Part shown: positions 10,901-22,756 of the stretch, in pieces | Numbering within the stretch: the stretch's first letter is position 1 | Layout of the letters: each line of letters opens with the position of its first letter | Assembly: GCF_000004075.3 (NCBI RefSeq) | Contig: NW_022279526.1 | Span: 47,581-111,580 of the forward strand | Source of the DNA: Cucumis sativus | Taxonomy: Eukaryota > Streptophyta > Magnoliopsida > Cucurbitales > Cucurbitaceae | Direction: 5' to 3' | DNA: 64,000 nt | Notes under the pieces: generated by a model | The model's database searches: none | What the model was told of the DNA's origin: nothing | Seen by the model: the letters and a program-made list of their open reading frames with translations, nothing else | Translations under genes and position numbers: made by a program

Positions 10901-12093
10901 AAATCTGGTAGTTTATGGTTGCTTGGGTGGAATCTTATATCCTTAAAGGGAGATCGCTCTGGAGATCGATGCTGGGGTGAGTCGATCTTGGTGCTTTAGG
11001 GAAATCTTGCGTAAGCGGGATATCCTTAAAGATCATGTTAAGATGGAGGTGGGCAATGGAAGGAAGTGTAGAGTGTGGTTGGTTCCATGGATTCAGGGTG
11101 GGCCGATTATCCAGCAGTTTGGGAGAGGGTGATCTATGATGCAGGTAGTCGGTGGGATGCGAGGCTGGTGGATTTCATGGGTCGGGATGGTGATTGAAGG
11201 TGGCCGCTTGTTTCTTTGGATTTGATGGACATTTGGGATAGGGTTCAGGGAGTGAGGCCGAGTCCGAGTGTTGAGGATAGGTGGGTCTGGGTGCCGGGGA
11301 GTCATGATAGTTTTTTATCACCAGTGCGTGGGAGACTATTCGTCCTCATAGTAGTAGGGTTGGTTGGTCGGGTTTACTATGGGGTGGGGGAAATATTCCT
11401 AAGCACTCCTTTTGTGCTTGGTTGGCCATCAGGGATAGGTTGGGTACTAGAGATAGGTTAAGTCGGTGGGATAGGTCGATTCCTTTATCGCGTTTGCTTT
11501 GTGGAGGGAACTATGAGTCTCGTGATCATTTGTTTTTTTCTTGTCATTTTGGGTGGGAGGTTTGGTCGAGGATCCTTTTGCTTATGTCATCTTCTCATAG
11601 AATCGAATCGGATTATTCAGGATTGGAAGAGTGTGAGGAGAAAACTGTGGCGCCTTCTCTGGTGTGCTACAATTTATTTCATTTGGCAGGAGCGAAATCA
11701 TCGTCTTCATGGAGTTGCTATTCGGGAGCCTATGGTTGTATTCCAGCTCATTCGGTCGTGTATTAAAGCGCGTGCTGCTTCTTGGTCGGATGGTGTTCAT
11801 GGTCTTGTTTAATGTTCTTTTCGTTTGCTTGTCCCGGGTGTGGGGTTTCTCTTCTCTTTATTAACTTTGTTGTCTTTCTCTCTTCTTCTTTCCTTTTAAT
11901 GTTTGGAACACTAGTTGGTTTCTTTTGGTTTTAGTTCTTGTTCCCGAGATGTGGGGTTGTTTTGGGTACTTATGGGTTGTTTTGTCTAACTACTTGTTCT
12001 ATGAGTGTTGTTCGCTCTTTTGTCTTGACCTTAGGCTGTGAGGTCCACCTTGTTGTTGTATAATATTATCATTACCTTTTCAAAAAAAAAAAA
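7975..12093 (+). mobile_element. LINE (L1-type non-LTR retrotransposon), broken, 5' truncated
   Basis: An almost continuous but frame-shifted ORF2 is present. The endonuclease starts near 8,260 (WCTWNVRGLNSP), has GDFN at about 8,670 and SDHSSI at about 8,929. The reverse transcriptase spans about 9,590-10,700 (GRDGYSVGFFKGAW, ISCCSVIYKCISRILADRL, NQPAFIPGRSI, KVDLQKAYDYVNW, GLRQGDLLSPFLF). The FADD active-site box at about 10,322-10,335 has lost at least one base. A zf-RVT segment (LLCGGNYESRDHLFFSC) lies at about 11,495-11,555. The tail of ORF1 may be present at 8,000-8,230, but its gag part is absent. The element ends in a 12-A tail at 12,082-12,093. I found no clear target-site duplication. 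It abuts the captured gene fragment at its 5' end. Confidence 0.92.
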
Positions 12094-12657
12094 TCAAACT
12101 CAATGCTAAGTTTGACTGCTCCCTTCGAAGTGACAACAAGCCTTGTTTTCCCTACTGTGGATCGAGGAGGATTCCTCCTCTTTTCAAAGCCCTCAATCAA
12201 ACTTGACGTTATGTTTAAAACACTAAAAATAGATGGTCTAGTTTTGGTTAGGCCAAAAGCGATGTTTTCCCCCAAAAGCTCTAATAGCTAGGGAACTCAA
12301 CATGTTCTACTTGACCTAACCGACTTGACTCTGTATTTTTTATGAGCTTTTTTTAATGCATATTGCATATGTTTTTTTTATAATTGTTGATTGTCTCACT
12401 TTTTTATGGTCTGCATTTACGAGCCTCTTTTCTTTCTTTGTTATGAACTGCGGTAACTAGGCATTGCTAGAACCGATGGGGTAACATTTCTATGGTTCTA
12501 CACTTAGTTTCTAAGTGTGATTGCTCACCTCTAATTTTCAAAACACTTAATTTCTAAGCACATACAATGTTCACCTAGAAAAAAATGAAAATTGTTGTAG
12601 TTAAGATCAAAACTAAATAGTTATGAAATAAGACATAAGAGATTTGATTTTAACAAC
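12094..12657. other. spacer after the LINE; open frames on both strands, none recognised
   Basis: About 190 bp at 12,103-12,290 are open on both strands without recognisable family features. The remainder is AT-rich with T-runs. It could be part of the unrecognised minus-strand gene described next, but I cannot show that. Confidence 0.3.
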
Positions 12658-13265
12658 CTTCCCGTTGTACTTGGGATCCACTCTGGCTTTGTGCTGGAAA
12701 ATTGGTTTGGAGCTGATCGTAAGCTTTCGGTTGCTCTTCTAACCTTTAGATACTCTTCAAAGCTATAAGCTTTGCTTCCTGACGAAGAATCTTCTACTAT
12801 TACAATACATAAGAAAATTCTATTTCATAAACCCTGTATCATAATTGAGGCTGATAGAATGATTATTCTATAACCCTACCGATAGTTTCATTCTTAACAT
12901 TCATAACACGATGCATGGCAGCTATCCAATTCTATTTCATGTTCTCGAGAATGGCTCGGTTTAACAATAATGTTAATTTTTGTTTTCTATTTTAAAATAA
13001 TAACGCTGCTTACTAATCTTTTTTTTTCCATTTGGCATTCTACTTTTTCTACTCAGCTTTCTTTCCTAGTGATAACAAATAATACGGGTGATAAAAAACT
13101 TAATCACTCACTTGTTTCAGCCACCGAAAGCCCTTCTGCTTTAGAAATAGAAGATGGGTTTGAGTAGGTAGATTTACTTGCATTGTATGTGCTGTTCATT
13201 GAACTCTCAATTTCATCGAGACCAATTTCTCACTCAAACATGGTCTTGCATTCTCTAGAAACGTC
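12658..13265 (-). pseudogene. two compatible exons of an unrecognised minus-strand gene
   Basis: Exon a (13,112-13,265) has a TAG acceptor and a GTGAGT donor. It reads DVSRECKTMFE, a stop, then EIGLDEIESSMNSTYNASK and on to KAEGLSVAET, ending in phase 1. Exon b (12,658-12,796) has an AG acceptor and a GT donor. It enters in the matching phase and reads DSSSGSKAYSFEEYLKVRR through FSSTKPEWIPSTTG. Composition (Ser/Glu-rich, few stops), matching phase and splice sites support real exons. I do not recognise the family. One TGA in exon a, where TGG would read on, marks either decay or a base error. A further candidate exon of the same strand lies at 15,486-15,853. Confidence 0.45.
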
Positions 13266-15396
13266 CTACAAACAAAAATGAAGAACAAAAAACTACAATA
13301 AGGTCTATGAAAAAGTTACAAAGGAAAATCTCAAAAACTGATATGTAAGTCATAACAACCTTAAGTCCTTCTTATCGTGGGTTAAAATGCACGTAAGGTT
13401 TTTCCAAGAGTCCGAGCAACAGCATGTAAATAAGTTAAGTCAACTAAATTTGCTATAAATTTACTCGTATTAACATTATCATTGTTATAGACTTGACAAC
13501 TTCAAATTTATCAATATAAAATATGCTTTAACAAAACGTACCTTGAGGTTCCTCCAACCTTATTAAAAAAGCAAATAATCCAACAATTTAACAAATTTAT
13601 AGTGCATATTATGTATATCAATTGATCACAACAAAATAAGATCGAACAAATACCCATGAGTAATATTTAGCCACCAAATGAATAATGATGAAAACCTGAA
13701 AACAAAACCGAAAAAAAAAGAAACAATTCATCAACAAAACAAATTTAGGGGACTAAAAATTGCTTACCTTATTACACACTTCAAAATATTAAGAAAAGTG
13801 GAGGGAAAAAACCAACCAATAATCAACAAATAAACTTCAACACAAATAGCCATAAATTTTCTTCTTTAAAGGTATCACAAATAAGTCCATCAGTAATAAC
13901 AAAATAAAAAAGGGCAATGTGCAATTGAATTCTGCAGTCGTAAAGCTATGCTAAAGGCAGTATGAAATCAAACTTGAGCACTAACAAGAAAATTTGCAAA
14001 ACAAAAATTATTAGACATCATTAACTAAAGTACCAGCACAACAATGAATGTGTAACCTCCGCAAGAGCAAACCCGAATGGAGAAGAACATGAAGAAATAT
14101 ATAAATAGAAGAAACATAAAAGACAAACATGAAACACATGGAAATATACAAAGGGGATAAATAAAAGTACAATTATAAAGTGATGAAGCACAAATATAGG
14201 TATCAACAGAACCAGAATACAAGTCTTACCCTATCTCGACTGTCGAGGAGTGTTAACCAACCGTCGGAAGGTTGGTTTTATTTTTTAGAAAAAATTAATG
14301 TTGTCTGAATTCTTTTCCAAGCCACTAACCAGCCCCTCCTTATCTATGATCGGCGATCAACTCCTCAACCTCTAATTACATTTAAAAGAGTGATGCGAAC
14401 ATTGTGTGAAATCCCAAACCTTTGATGGATCCCACCATCACTCTCTTTCTATCCCTTCAAAACCTCATTATTTTCAAGAGAGGCCTCAAAGCTTCTTCCA
14501 ATTAACATAAAAGAAGAATGAAAGAGAAGGAGAGAAAGGGAAAGTGGTTCAAAAGCTATGGAAAAAAAAGTAAAAGAAAATGGTCTACTCATTGGCACAT
14601 CTTACACAGATGATAATGTTAGGGCAAGGCAATGAGAGACAGAATGCTTTTGGAGCCTTCTCCTCTACTTTCGAAGATTTTAACAAACTAAAATATGCAA
14701 ATGTTACAAGAAAGATCTTTGGAGATTTGAAATAATCCAAAATAAAGAAAAAGGAAAACCCCAATATGTACAAATTTCATAATCTAAAACTTGAAAAGTG
14801 ATTGAATGATGAGATATGTTTGTACAATCAATTATAGAGACAGTGAAATATTAAAACAAAAATGAAACGTACCAAGATAAAAAGAATAGCAACTAGTATT
14901 ATGACCTTTGTATGTCTTCAAAATACAAACATCAAAATGAATCAAGAGATCTACCACACAAATAATGGTATCAAACAAATAAAGCAATTGTTTTAGTAAC
15001 AATATTTGAGTACAATTAAACTAAGCATGCTATTGTCCTTGACAAATTTACATTCTTCTAATCGAACAAAATCTGACCTTTAAATATGATAGAAACTGAA
15101 GATGAAAGCAAGTTTAGCTACAACTTCAGACCGTGATATATATGACGGAACCTATAAAAAAAAGAAGAGTACCTAACTATATATACACAGAGGAGATCTG
15201 ATGCTTACTAGCACATCAGAGGCTCAATCAATTTATATTTAATTGAAAAACAATCCCTATATTTTAATGCATACACATTGAATAGCCCCTGTTTCAATCC
15301 AATTTACAAAACTACCTCCATAAAATTACATAATGGGGGAAGTTCGACCGGATGCACTGTGCTTTACAGAACCACATGAAATTATTGGAACATAGT
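13266..15396. other. AT-rich spacer; possible intron of the minus-strand gene
   Basis: No recognisable coding sequence. At 14,253-14,280 there is a short hairpin (AACCAACC...GGTTGGTT, 6-base loop) followed by T-rich sequence. If the exons at 12,658-13,265 and 15,486-15,853 belong together, this would be intronic. Confidence 0.3.
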
Positions 15397-15485
15397 TCAT
15401 TCAATTAACTTTCTATTCAATAATTGAAACAAATGGAAAGAGGACAATTGAATATTAAATAAAGATGGAATTAATTGGGAACTCA

Positions 15486-15853
15486 CGGAGTAATGCGATT
15501 TGTTCGGGGGCTCACCACTGGAGTTGGAAGAGACACAAGGATTAGAAAGGAAAGGAAGAGGAGCGTCTGATAATCCAGCGGATTCTTTGATGAGGAGTAC
15601 TATAGTAGTAGTGGAGGTTCCAAGGACATTGAAGTCAATCCGGTGAGAGTGAGGGAATAGAAGGTTGAGGTTGAAGAGAGTAGAAATTGCAACCAAAATC
15701 GGTGACGATGGTGGAATCGAAATTGCGAGGGAAGAAGAAAAGAGCATCACAATCGAAGTAGAGGAGGAATCAACACTGGAGAAAGGAGAAGATAAGGAGA
15801 ACCTGCCATTAATGGAAGAGGGAGGAAGTGAGAGAGAAAGGAGAGGGAATTAA
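15486..15853 (-). CDS. unrecognised minus-strand open frame, possible first exon
   Basis: The frame is open for about 120 codons on the minus strand. It is rich in Ser, Pro and Leu (SSSLAISIPPSSPILVAIS; NPCVSSNSSGEPPNKSHYS) and is followed at its 3' end by a consensus GTGAGT donor at about 15,485-15,480. Upstream the minus strand is pyrimidine-rich (CTTCCTCCCTC), like a plant 5' leader. The start codon is uncertain: the longest methionine-initiated reading starts at 15,750, but the open frame begins earlier. No family was recognised. The low-complexity composition means it may be non-coding. Confidence 0.3.
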
Positions 15854-15866
15854 TTAATTAAAGAGA

Positions 15867-16195
15867 ATTAGGGTTTGAGAAGAGAAAGGGAAAATGGAGT
15901 GTACGAACAAAGAAGAAGAAGAAGAAATGGAAAGGACGCGCTAAGAGAAGAAGATGGATCGGTGAAATGGGTATGATAGGGTTTCTTCCTTAAAGAAATG
16001 GAAATTCAGAGATAGGCCTTAGGATTTTGAGAAGAGAAAGGAAAAATGGAGTGTACGAAGAAATGGAAAGGACGCACTAAGAGAAGAAGATGGAGATTGG
16101 ATCCGCACTAGAGAAGAAGATGGAGATGGATCCGCGAAATGGGTATGATAGGGTTTCTTCCTTACAGAAACGGAAATTGAGAGATAGGCCAAAGA
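15867..16195. repeat. imperfect tandem duplication, unit about 150-170 bp
   Basis: The stretch from 'gggtttgagaagagaaagg' to 'agagataggcc' at about 15,870-16,016 recurs at about 16,025-16,194 with the same order of words (gtgtacgaa..., ggacgc.ctaagag, gggtatgatagggtttcttcctta). The second copy contains an extra internal GAGAAGAAGATGGA duplication. Confidence 0.7.
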
Positions 16196-17429
16196 AGACA
16201 AGAGAGCAAGAGAGAATGGGGGAGGAGGGAGGAGAGGGAGACTTGGCCGTTAGAGAAGAGGAGAAAGAAATTTTAAATGAGAGAGACTGTACATGTAGGG
16301 TTTTTATTAGATTTTTTTTTTTTTGAAATCTTGCTTAATTGGATTTAGAGAATTTTGTGTATTCGGTTCACTGACGTATTAGCTGTCCATTGGTCCATTG
16401 TTTTGTCATTTTTTTTTCAACAAACTAAATGTTTTAAGCCATTTACAAATTAGATTTCGATAAATCGATAATCATATTTTTTTACAATATAGGACTAAAA
16501 AAGATAACTAATTTATATATATATATATATATACATACAACAGTATTTAGTTAAATTACAAAAAAATTTTTGAATTTTGTAGTTTGTGTAAAAAATAACC
16601 TTAAACTTTGAAATGTTAAAAAAAATTGTTTTGAACTTTTAAAAATTATTCATAAATACATCTACATACGTAGGATGAAGGTATTGGCATGCTTCTCTAA
16701 AAAAACTTTCCAAAAAGATGTTGTGTGACTTTTGAAAAGAAAAATTACAAATGGGGTCGTTTTTAAACAAATTAGATATATCGAGTTATGTTTCTTTAAT
16801 TTTTTTCCTTTTTTCACATCAATCTTTACTTTTTTTTTGGAACCCTGCAAAAATAACAAAAACATTTATAATCACATGACTCATGTCACTACATTTTCTA
16901 AATTTTAAAAGTAGTAAATTTAAAAGTTGATAACCCTATGATTATCGTTTGATAGTCATCTAATATCACTAATTTTGTCATATTCGTAATATCCAAATAA
17001 GGTTTCTTGGTGAGTCTAGAGTCGAACGTGAGGACTTATACTAAAAATATATTTATATTTTGAAATGATCTTAAGGTGATTAATAACATACGCCTAAGAA
17101 CCATAGCGGTATCATCCACTTGTAGGGTGGGAGGGGAGTCATCCACTATAGATAAGGTCCACTTGTCTTCCTAACTTCATAAGGCTGCCAAAAGAGTTAG
17201 GCATAATCACATCCACACATTTACCCTTCTCTCGAACATAAACCAACTCTCTTTTCTTCCTAATAACGAGTAATTGCATCCGATTACCTACCTCCTTTTC
17301 CTTAATATGCCTAATGGGGAGCTATTAGTCTTACTTTCCTCCAACTATTTAAAGTCTAACACCACATCCACAAGACACAATTGTCCATTCCTCCTCTTTG
17401 TTTGAAACCACCTTGCTCACATCATCCTC
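16196..17429. other. AT-rich spacer with a TA microsatellite
   Basis: A (TA)n run lies at about 16,514-16,533. The sequence around 16,555-16,680 looks like a dispersed low-complexity repeat ('ttttgaattttgtagtttgtgtaa' type). No gene was seen. The part from about 17,100 on may already belong to the LINE ORF1 remnant read on the minus strand. Confidence 0.35.
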
Positions 17430-18480
17430 TCGATGAACTTTGTTTTCCACAATCTTAGGACACTTACCACTAGAATGCCCAAAAGACCGGCATAAATTAC
17501 ACCTTCGAGGCTTCCACTAATAATTCACAGTCATAACGAAATCCTCTCCCCTAAGGTGAATTGTAAATTCAGCAAGCATAGGAGAGTCCACATTTGATTC
17601 AACACATACTCAAGCATGTGACAACCTTCGTCTTTCCTTAGTAGCTAGATCTAAAGATAGAGGTTTTCCTATAGCACTAGCCACAACAGTCAATCTGACA
17701 TCTGTCCATAACTCCATTGGAATCCTACCTAGTTTAATCCATATAGGAACATAATAAAAAACAAAGGATTTAGGGACAATACCTGGAGTCCATTTACGGA
17801 GGAGCATACTTTTGCAGCAAGATGTCGCGATCAACGAGATAGGATCCATTCAACAAGTTTTGGGCATCTGAATTGGAAACAGATGAGTCCGTTCTCAAGA
17901 ATTGTAATCGTTGGCATTTTAATTTTATCAACAATAACAACGAGCTAAACAAAATCCTCTATCCAGAACGCACTAATGAAAACTAAAATGTAAAATAAGT
18001 ACGAAGTAATTAATTAAAACAGAAGACAAAAGAAACCCAAAGTAAGTTGACAAAATGCCCACAATAAGCTTCAAGAGAGTGAGAGGGAACACCAAGAGAA
18101 ACATGAATAGCCTTGCTAACTTTTCACTACTAGCCAACTACATATTTTTTACAATACGTGTTAGGGAAATCTTTCCCTTTGCAAAACATACCAATATATA
18201 ATCAATCATTGGCTCCTTATGGGAAAATACAGAAGCCCTATACATGTCTGTTTCAAGCCTGTGTTGAACAACTTTTAATTCCCTAAGATAAGGAGATTTA
18301 TCTGAAGGTTCGAGAATAATGACATGTCCTAAACTAACCCACCATTTCGCAACAGTGAACCAGTTTGATCGTTAGGGGACAACTTTTGATAATAAGCGCA
18401 CAACCATGCCCCAATTCCAATGTTGCCCAAAAGTAAAGGCCTTTCTTCACACTGCTCCATAAAAAAAAGTTCGGCTTTCA
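17430..18480 (-). pseudogene. LINE ORF1 (gag-like, DUF4283 plus zinc knuckle) remnant
   Basis: The minus strand carries a DUF4283-type segment at 17,610-17,850 (FVFYYVPIWIKLGRIPMELW, then IGKPLSLDLAT). It is followed at about 17,463-17,506 by a zinc knuckle CNLCRSFGHSSGKC (C-x2-C-x4-H-x4-C). This pair is the hallmark of the gag-like first ORF of plant L1 LINEs. A stop separates the two. Upstream (17,850-18,480) is compatible with a diverged N-terminal region but I cannot follow a frame. It lies beyond the 3' end of a second minus-strand LINE (ending at about 18,630), so it belongs to a different insertion. Confidence 0.75.
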
Positions 18481-18627
18481 CATAAAGATCTTATTTCTTT
18501 TTTATTGCTCCAAGAGATCTAATAGATCTATTTTCACCACACAAATCCCTTTTGTTATCATGGAAAATGTGTTGGTTGTGCTCAAACCAAATCTCTGCTA
18601 GCAACACTTTTATCAAATTAACCCATA

Positions 18628-19440
18628 TTTTTTTTAAAAAAAAAAGAGGATATGAGTCTCACTATTATTAATATTGAAAAATGAAGAGACAAAGCTCAAT
18701 GTAATGAGGATTATACAAAGAGCAATAGGACAGAGGATCAACAGACGCACCTGGACATCTCAATTAGGTTGACACCCCCTTAGCGCCCTCATCACATCCA
18801 AAAAGCGACAACACAAGATCAAAACCAAAAGCCACAAATAGAAGGCTTTTTTTGTGTTTGTTTTGCCTTTGGACATTACTCCTTTGTTATGGGTTTTAGC
18901 TTGGTTGGATATGATGAGGGTGCTATGGGGGTGTCAACCTAGTTGAGATGCCAAGGTGCACCCCCTGATCCATGGTTACATGTTCATTGTATAACTCTCT
19001 TGTACTCTGAGTTTTTGTCTAATTATTATTATTATTTTAATATTAATAAAGAGGTTGTCTCCTTTTCAAAAAAAAAAAAGAAAAAAAAAAACAAAACAAA
19101 ACAAAAGCCACAAATATAAAACCAAACAAAATGATAAAATAATATGTCCAAAACAAAATCATAAATCATAGGTAGCAGGTCGAGAACAAAGAAGAATAAG
19201 CCTTGATTGAGCAAAAAATCCCAACAAATATTGAATGTTTGGAGAAGACGGAACCAACATTTCGATACAAAGACATAGTCAATTAAAAGGTGCTAAATAT
19301 TTTTCATGTTATCAACACAAATGGGGCAGACATGAGGTGAGAGGACATGGGAGAGAAGTTTTCTTTGAAGTACTAAAGCACGGTTTAATTTTCCAAACAA
19401 CGTAATTCATATGGGGAAATTTATCCAAAGAGTGAGCTAA
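18628..19440 (-). mobile_element. minus-strand LINE 3' end (zf-RVT and 3' UTR), interrupted
   Basis: On the minus strand, sequence at about 19,400-19,200 reads as a zf-RVT domain (LQRKLLSHVLSPHVCPICVD, with HLL and CW landmarks). It continues into a 3' UTR and ends at a short A-tail (T-run at 18,628-18,635 on the plus strand). A plus-strand LINE copy has inserted at 18,841-19,101. The 3' UTRs of the two elements are related, so they form an imperfect inverted repeat ('tctcaa.taggttgacaccccc' on one strand and its complement on the other). Confidence 0.75.
18841..19101 (+). mobile_element. 5'-truncated LINE inserted in an older LINE, perfect 15 bp TSD
   Basis: A 261 bp plus-strand insert consists only of LINE 3' UTR and an A-rich tail (19,069-19,101, interrupted by G and C). 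It is flanked on both sides by the identical 15-mer CAAAAGCCACAAATA at 18,826-18,840 and 19,102-19,116. The target-site duplication, extreme 5' truncation and poly(A) are the signatures of target-primed reverse transcription. The perfect duplication indicates a younger event than the surrounding remnants. Confidence 0.88.
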
Positions 19441-19559
19441 ATAGCCCAATGAGTGATTGTTTTATAAAACATCGTTTTGAAATATTAAGTATTTAACAAT
19501 TAACTCTTAACATAAATGAAATCAAATTCAAACAACTTATCTCAAACTTTCCCTTTCAG

Positions 19560-19805
19560 TTGCTATACCTAGAATCGTCGAGACGAAAAACAATAAACTA
19601 GGCATAGAAGCCCTATCCCGTGATACGATACTTACGAGATGAAACTCTAGGCATCAATTGTGCCCTATCTCGTTATAACTACAATGAGATGGAAAACTAG
19701 GCATTCGTACAGGGTCTCGTCCCTTGAGATGGGAAACTAAGCATCTTTAAAAGTCTTCATCTCTTATCTAATACCAATGATGGAAAGCTAGGTATTTACT
19801 GAATA
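19560..19805. repeat. degenerate tandem repeat, unit about 60-70 bp
   Basis: Four diverged units each contain a 'gagatg..aaactaggcat' core preceded by a 'cctatctcgt'-like part (near 19,600, 19,650, 19,695 and 19,785). It probably derives from a retrotransposon LTR or leader. Confidence 0.5.
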
Positions 19806-20371
19806 TCCAAATCAAATGACCTCTATGCACAAGAAAATCTCTCCCGAAGGGTTGCTATATATCTTAGAATATTTTAGGTATAGACTAAAACATGCTAATA
19901 TTATTTTCAAGCTTAAACATTTTGAAAACTTAGCACAATCATGATTGCTTATAATTTTCATTAGTAAATTCATCAATAAAAACATGTTTACCAAAATGTT
20001 TCTAAATGCATGCTTTGGAAATACTTTATAAGTCAGTATCCTCAAATATTCAAACATCAAAGCATGCTTGAAACATTTGATAGTAAATTCATGTTTAGAA
20101 ATCAACTTAAACTCATTTTTGTCACTTATAGAGAGTAGCTTGGACCCTTGGCTTATAAACTTGTTCGATCTCCTTCAGATCTAAAATAATGAAAAATAAT
20201 GGGAAATAATTCCATTTAATTCCCATTGATCATAAAAATATCAAAACTTTGCTTAAAATTTCCAAAACCCACAAAAACAGCGAAAGACATTAGCTTGCGT
20301 ACAAAATATTGTGGCAGAAGTTGGCAGGCGCGCGTAGGGCTTGCCTTGCCATGTCTCGTTCTAACCTCATG
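19806..20371. other. spacer, no gene seen
   Basis: The sequence is AT-rich apart from a GC-richer patch at about 20,320-20,370. Open frames here (for example 19,812-20,105 minus) have no recognisable features. Confidence 0.3.
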
Positions 20372-20440
20372 TGCAGCGTGTCACAATCACAACTTTTCAA
20401 ACACGGAACAGACTATTGTGCGGCACTTGTTGTAACTCGA
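20372..20440 (-). repeat. short fragment of the gypsy LTR, inverted
   Basis: Read on the minus strand, this matches the 3' end of the LTR family at 1,708-2,182 and 4,612-5,093 ('gttgtgattgtgacac' end, preceded by 'aagttg/aaacacgg' words). Only about 70 bp is retained. Confidence 0.5.
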
Positions 20441-20599
20441 TGAACACGTCAGTTGTATGAAATTCGATACGATGTAGCCTCCCTACAAGTTTTAAGAGAA
20501 ATTGGTTTTATTAAACATGAGAGAGAAAGGAAAGCATTGGAAACATCGTTAAAAAAAACTTTGAAGACTGTCCATTGCAAAGAGAGCTTAAATTGCAAA

Positions 20600-21735
20600 G
20601 AGTACCTCTGTGATGAGATTGGTTTGTGGAACCAATTGGGATGGGAAAAAGTTTAGAGATATTTGAGAGAAACTCTTTTCTTTTTGCAAAGAGCAATAGC
20701 GTTAGCCTTATTTTTTCTTTTTTATTAATTCATTTTTTTAAGAAAATTGTTTTCTTCTAGATATTATAACTCTCTTTCCTTCTAGGAATAGAAAATGAAG
20801 TAGAAGAGAACCATGAGATTCTATTAATTTACAAATAATTAAATTAATATATATTTCAAATCTATTGATTAATTAAACATTAATCAATTAGTTAATAATT
20901 AATGAAATCGAATTTAATTAAATAATATTAAACTAAACTATTAATTAATTCTCCAATTAACTAATAACACTAAATTATTTATCTTATATTTAACTTAAAT
21001 TAAATTTGAATCATATTCAAATATAAGTTTCTCTCAATAATTTTAATATGAATCCAATTCACATTAAATTAATATTTGAACTCATTTAAATATTTTATCT
21101 CTCATAAATTAATTTTGAATCATCCCCAAAGTTAAATTTATATAGTAAAGTTTGATAAACTTTATATTATAATGTATCACTATACATTATACTAATTCCC
21201 AAGTTAAATTTAAACATTTTAAATTACAACCAATACAAATAAATCTCATTACCCTTTACGAGCTAGGAAAAGGACCTAATGGACCTACAGATCAGAAGCT
21301 ACAACGATCTAAGATTAATTGGCTAAACTCATTAACCACATTAATCAATATTCGTTAGTGTGTGTACACTCCACTAAAGACTCACAACTGAACTCTTCTC
21401 ACTAAAAATATATTTCTATGTCCACGGATATAGACCAATAATAGTAAGTTAGTCCTTCACGAGTGTTTGTATCACCAGTTGGATCAATTTACCGCTTTAC
21501 CCCTATGTTACCTCTAACCTTAAAAACCAGTGCTCCTCTAATGAACAACTTGTTTATGGTCCTACTAATAAACAAAAACCCCTCTCATGTCATCGAGAGG
21601 GTACGGGCCCTTTGTTCAAGTTTTGGAGACACCATTTAAGCTAACATTCATCTACTTACCCTAAAGTAGGAAATGAGTGAATTCCATTTTGTGCAATTAT
21701 AATCCCAACTCCACACTCAGTCTTGTCCCCAAAAT
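20600..21735 (-). repeat. copia LTR copy (solo or truncated)
   Basis: This shares long colinear similarity with 31,160-31,281 joined to 33,254-33,900, and its right part shares the 'ggacctaatggacc' block with the LTR at 5,640-6,140. It has no attached coding sequence. Its right end is cut at 21,736 by the CACTA terminal repeat. Confidence 0.6.
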
Positions 21736-22756
21736 CACTACTACAAAACAGGCTCTCTTGATGGTTGTAGTTTTCCTTTCTTGACGTTTTTGAGAAAAAA
21801 CGTCAAGAAAGATGTGATTTCAAATAAAAAAAACGTCAAGAATTTTTATGAAAGGCCAATTTTCAACTTTCTTGACGTTTTTTGTGCAATTAAACATCAA
21901 GTAAGATGTATTTTTTCTTGACGTTTTTTAAACGTCAATAATATATAGTTTCCTCGATGTTTTAAAAACGTCAAGAAATTTATAAAAAAATCTTAACGTT
22001 TTTAAAATGTCGAGATAATTCTAAAAAGTTCTTGACATTTTTACAAACATCAAAAAATTTATAAAAAATTCTTGACGTTTTTAAAACGTCAAGATAATTC
22101 TAAAAGATCATTGATGTTTTTACAAACTTTAAGAAATTTTAATTTGTTTTTGACGTTTTAAAAACGTCAAGAAATTTCTAAAAAATTATTGTTTTAATAT
22201 TCTTTTACAAAACACAGCGTTTCAATTAGATCACTTCCCCTTTTCTTAATTAAACCTAATTCGCCGCGACTTTGTCCCTTCTCCACCCGAAATCAAAAGC
22301 GTCGTTCACCTAACCTTCCCTTCGCGTTCATCTGTGCATTCATTTGCGTTCATTGCCGAAAAAGACTTCCCTTCGCGTTCATCAGCATTCACCTTCATTC
22401 ATTTGCGTTCATCGTCCGTCACCGTTCGTCTGCTTTGCGTTCCCTTCACCTTCGTTGATTTGCGTAAGTTTGTTCACCGTTCGAAATGCGTAAACACATT
22501 CTCTGTTCGAAAATGAGTAAACACGTTCACCGTCCTTCTGTCACATTCCACTTTCGCTAAACCTCTATTCGTTTCCAAATCCTTCATGGTTACTCATTCG
22601 TTGTCCCTCAAAATTGTCGTCCTTCTCTACGAAAACGTCGTCCTTCTTTTGAGTCTTCATTCCCCTTTATGTCATCCTTCTGTATTTAGAGGTTATACTT
22701 CATTCCCCTAAAACTTCCACTGGTTTCCATATTTCAAGAATTTGAAATTTTTATAG
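21736..22756 (+). mobile_element. CACTA-like element B, left end with palindromic subterminal repeats
   Basis: It starts CACTACTACAAAACAGG at 21,736, which fits a CACTA terminal repeat. From 21,775 to 22,185 there are about seven palindromic units of the CTTGACG-T(n)/A(n)-CGTCAAG kind, for example 22,071-22,093 and 22,150-22,171. Then follows a UTR-like stretch with repeated GCGTTCAT words (22,320-22,470). It is homologous to element A (6,480-7,130) but carries different host-gene fragments downstream. The right-hand terminal repeat was not found before 25,978, so the full length is unknown. Confidence 0.65.

Noticed and set aside
14253-14290. Hairpin followed by T-run, like a bacterial terminator
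   Set aside because: The window is plant nuclear DNA. A short chance inverted repeat is more likely.
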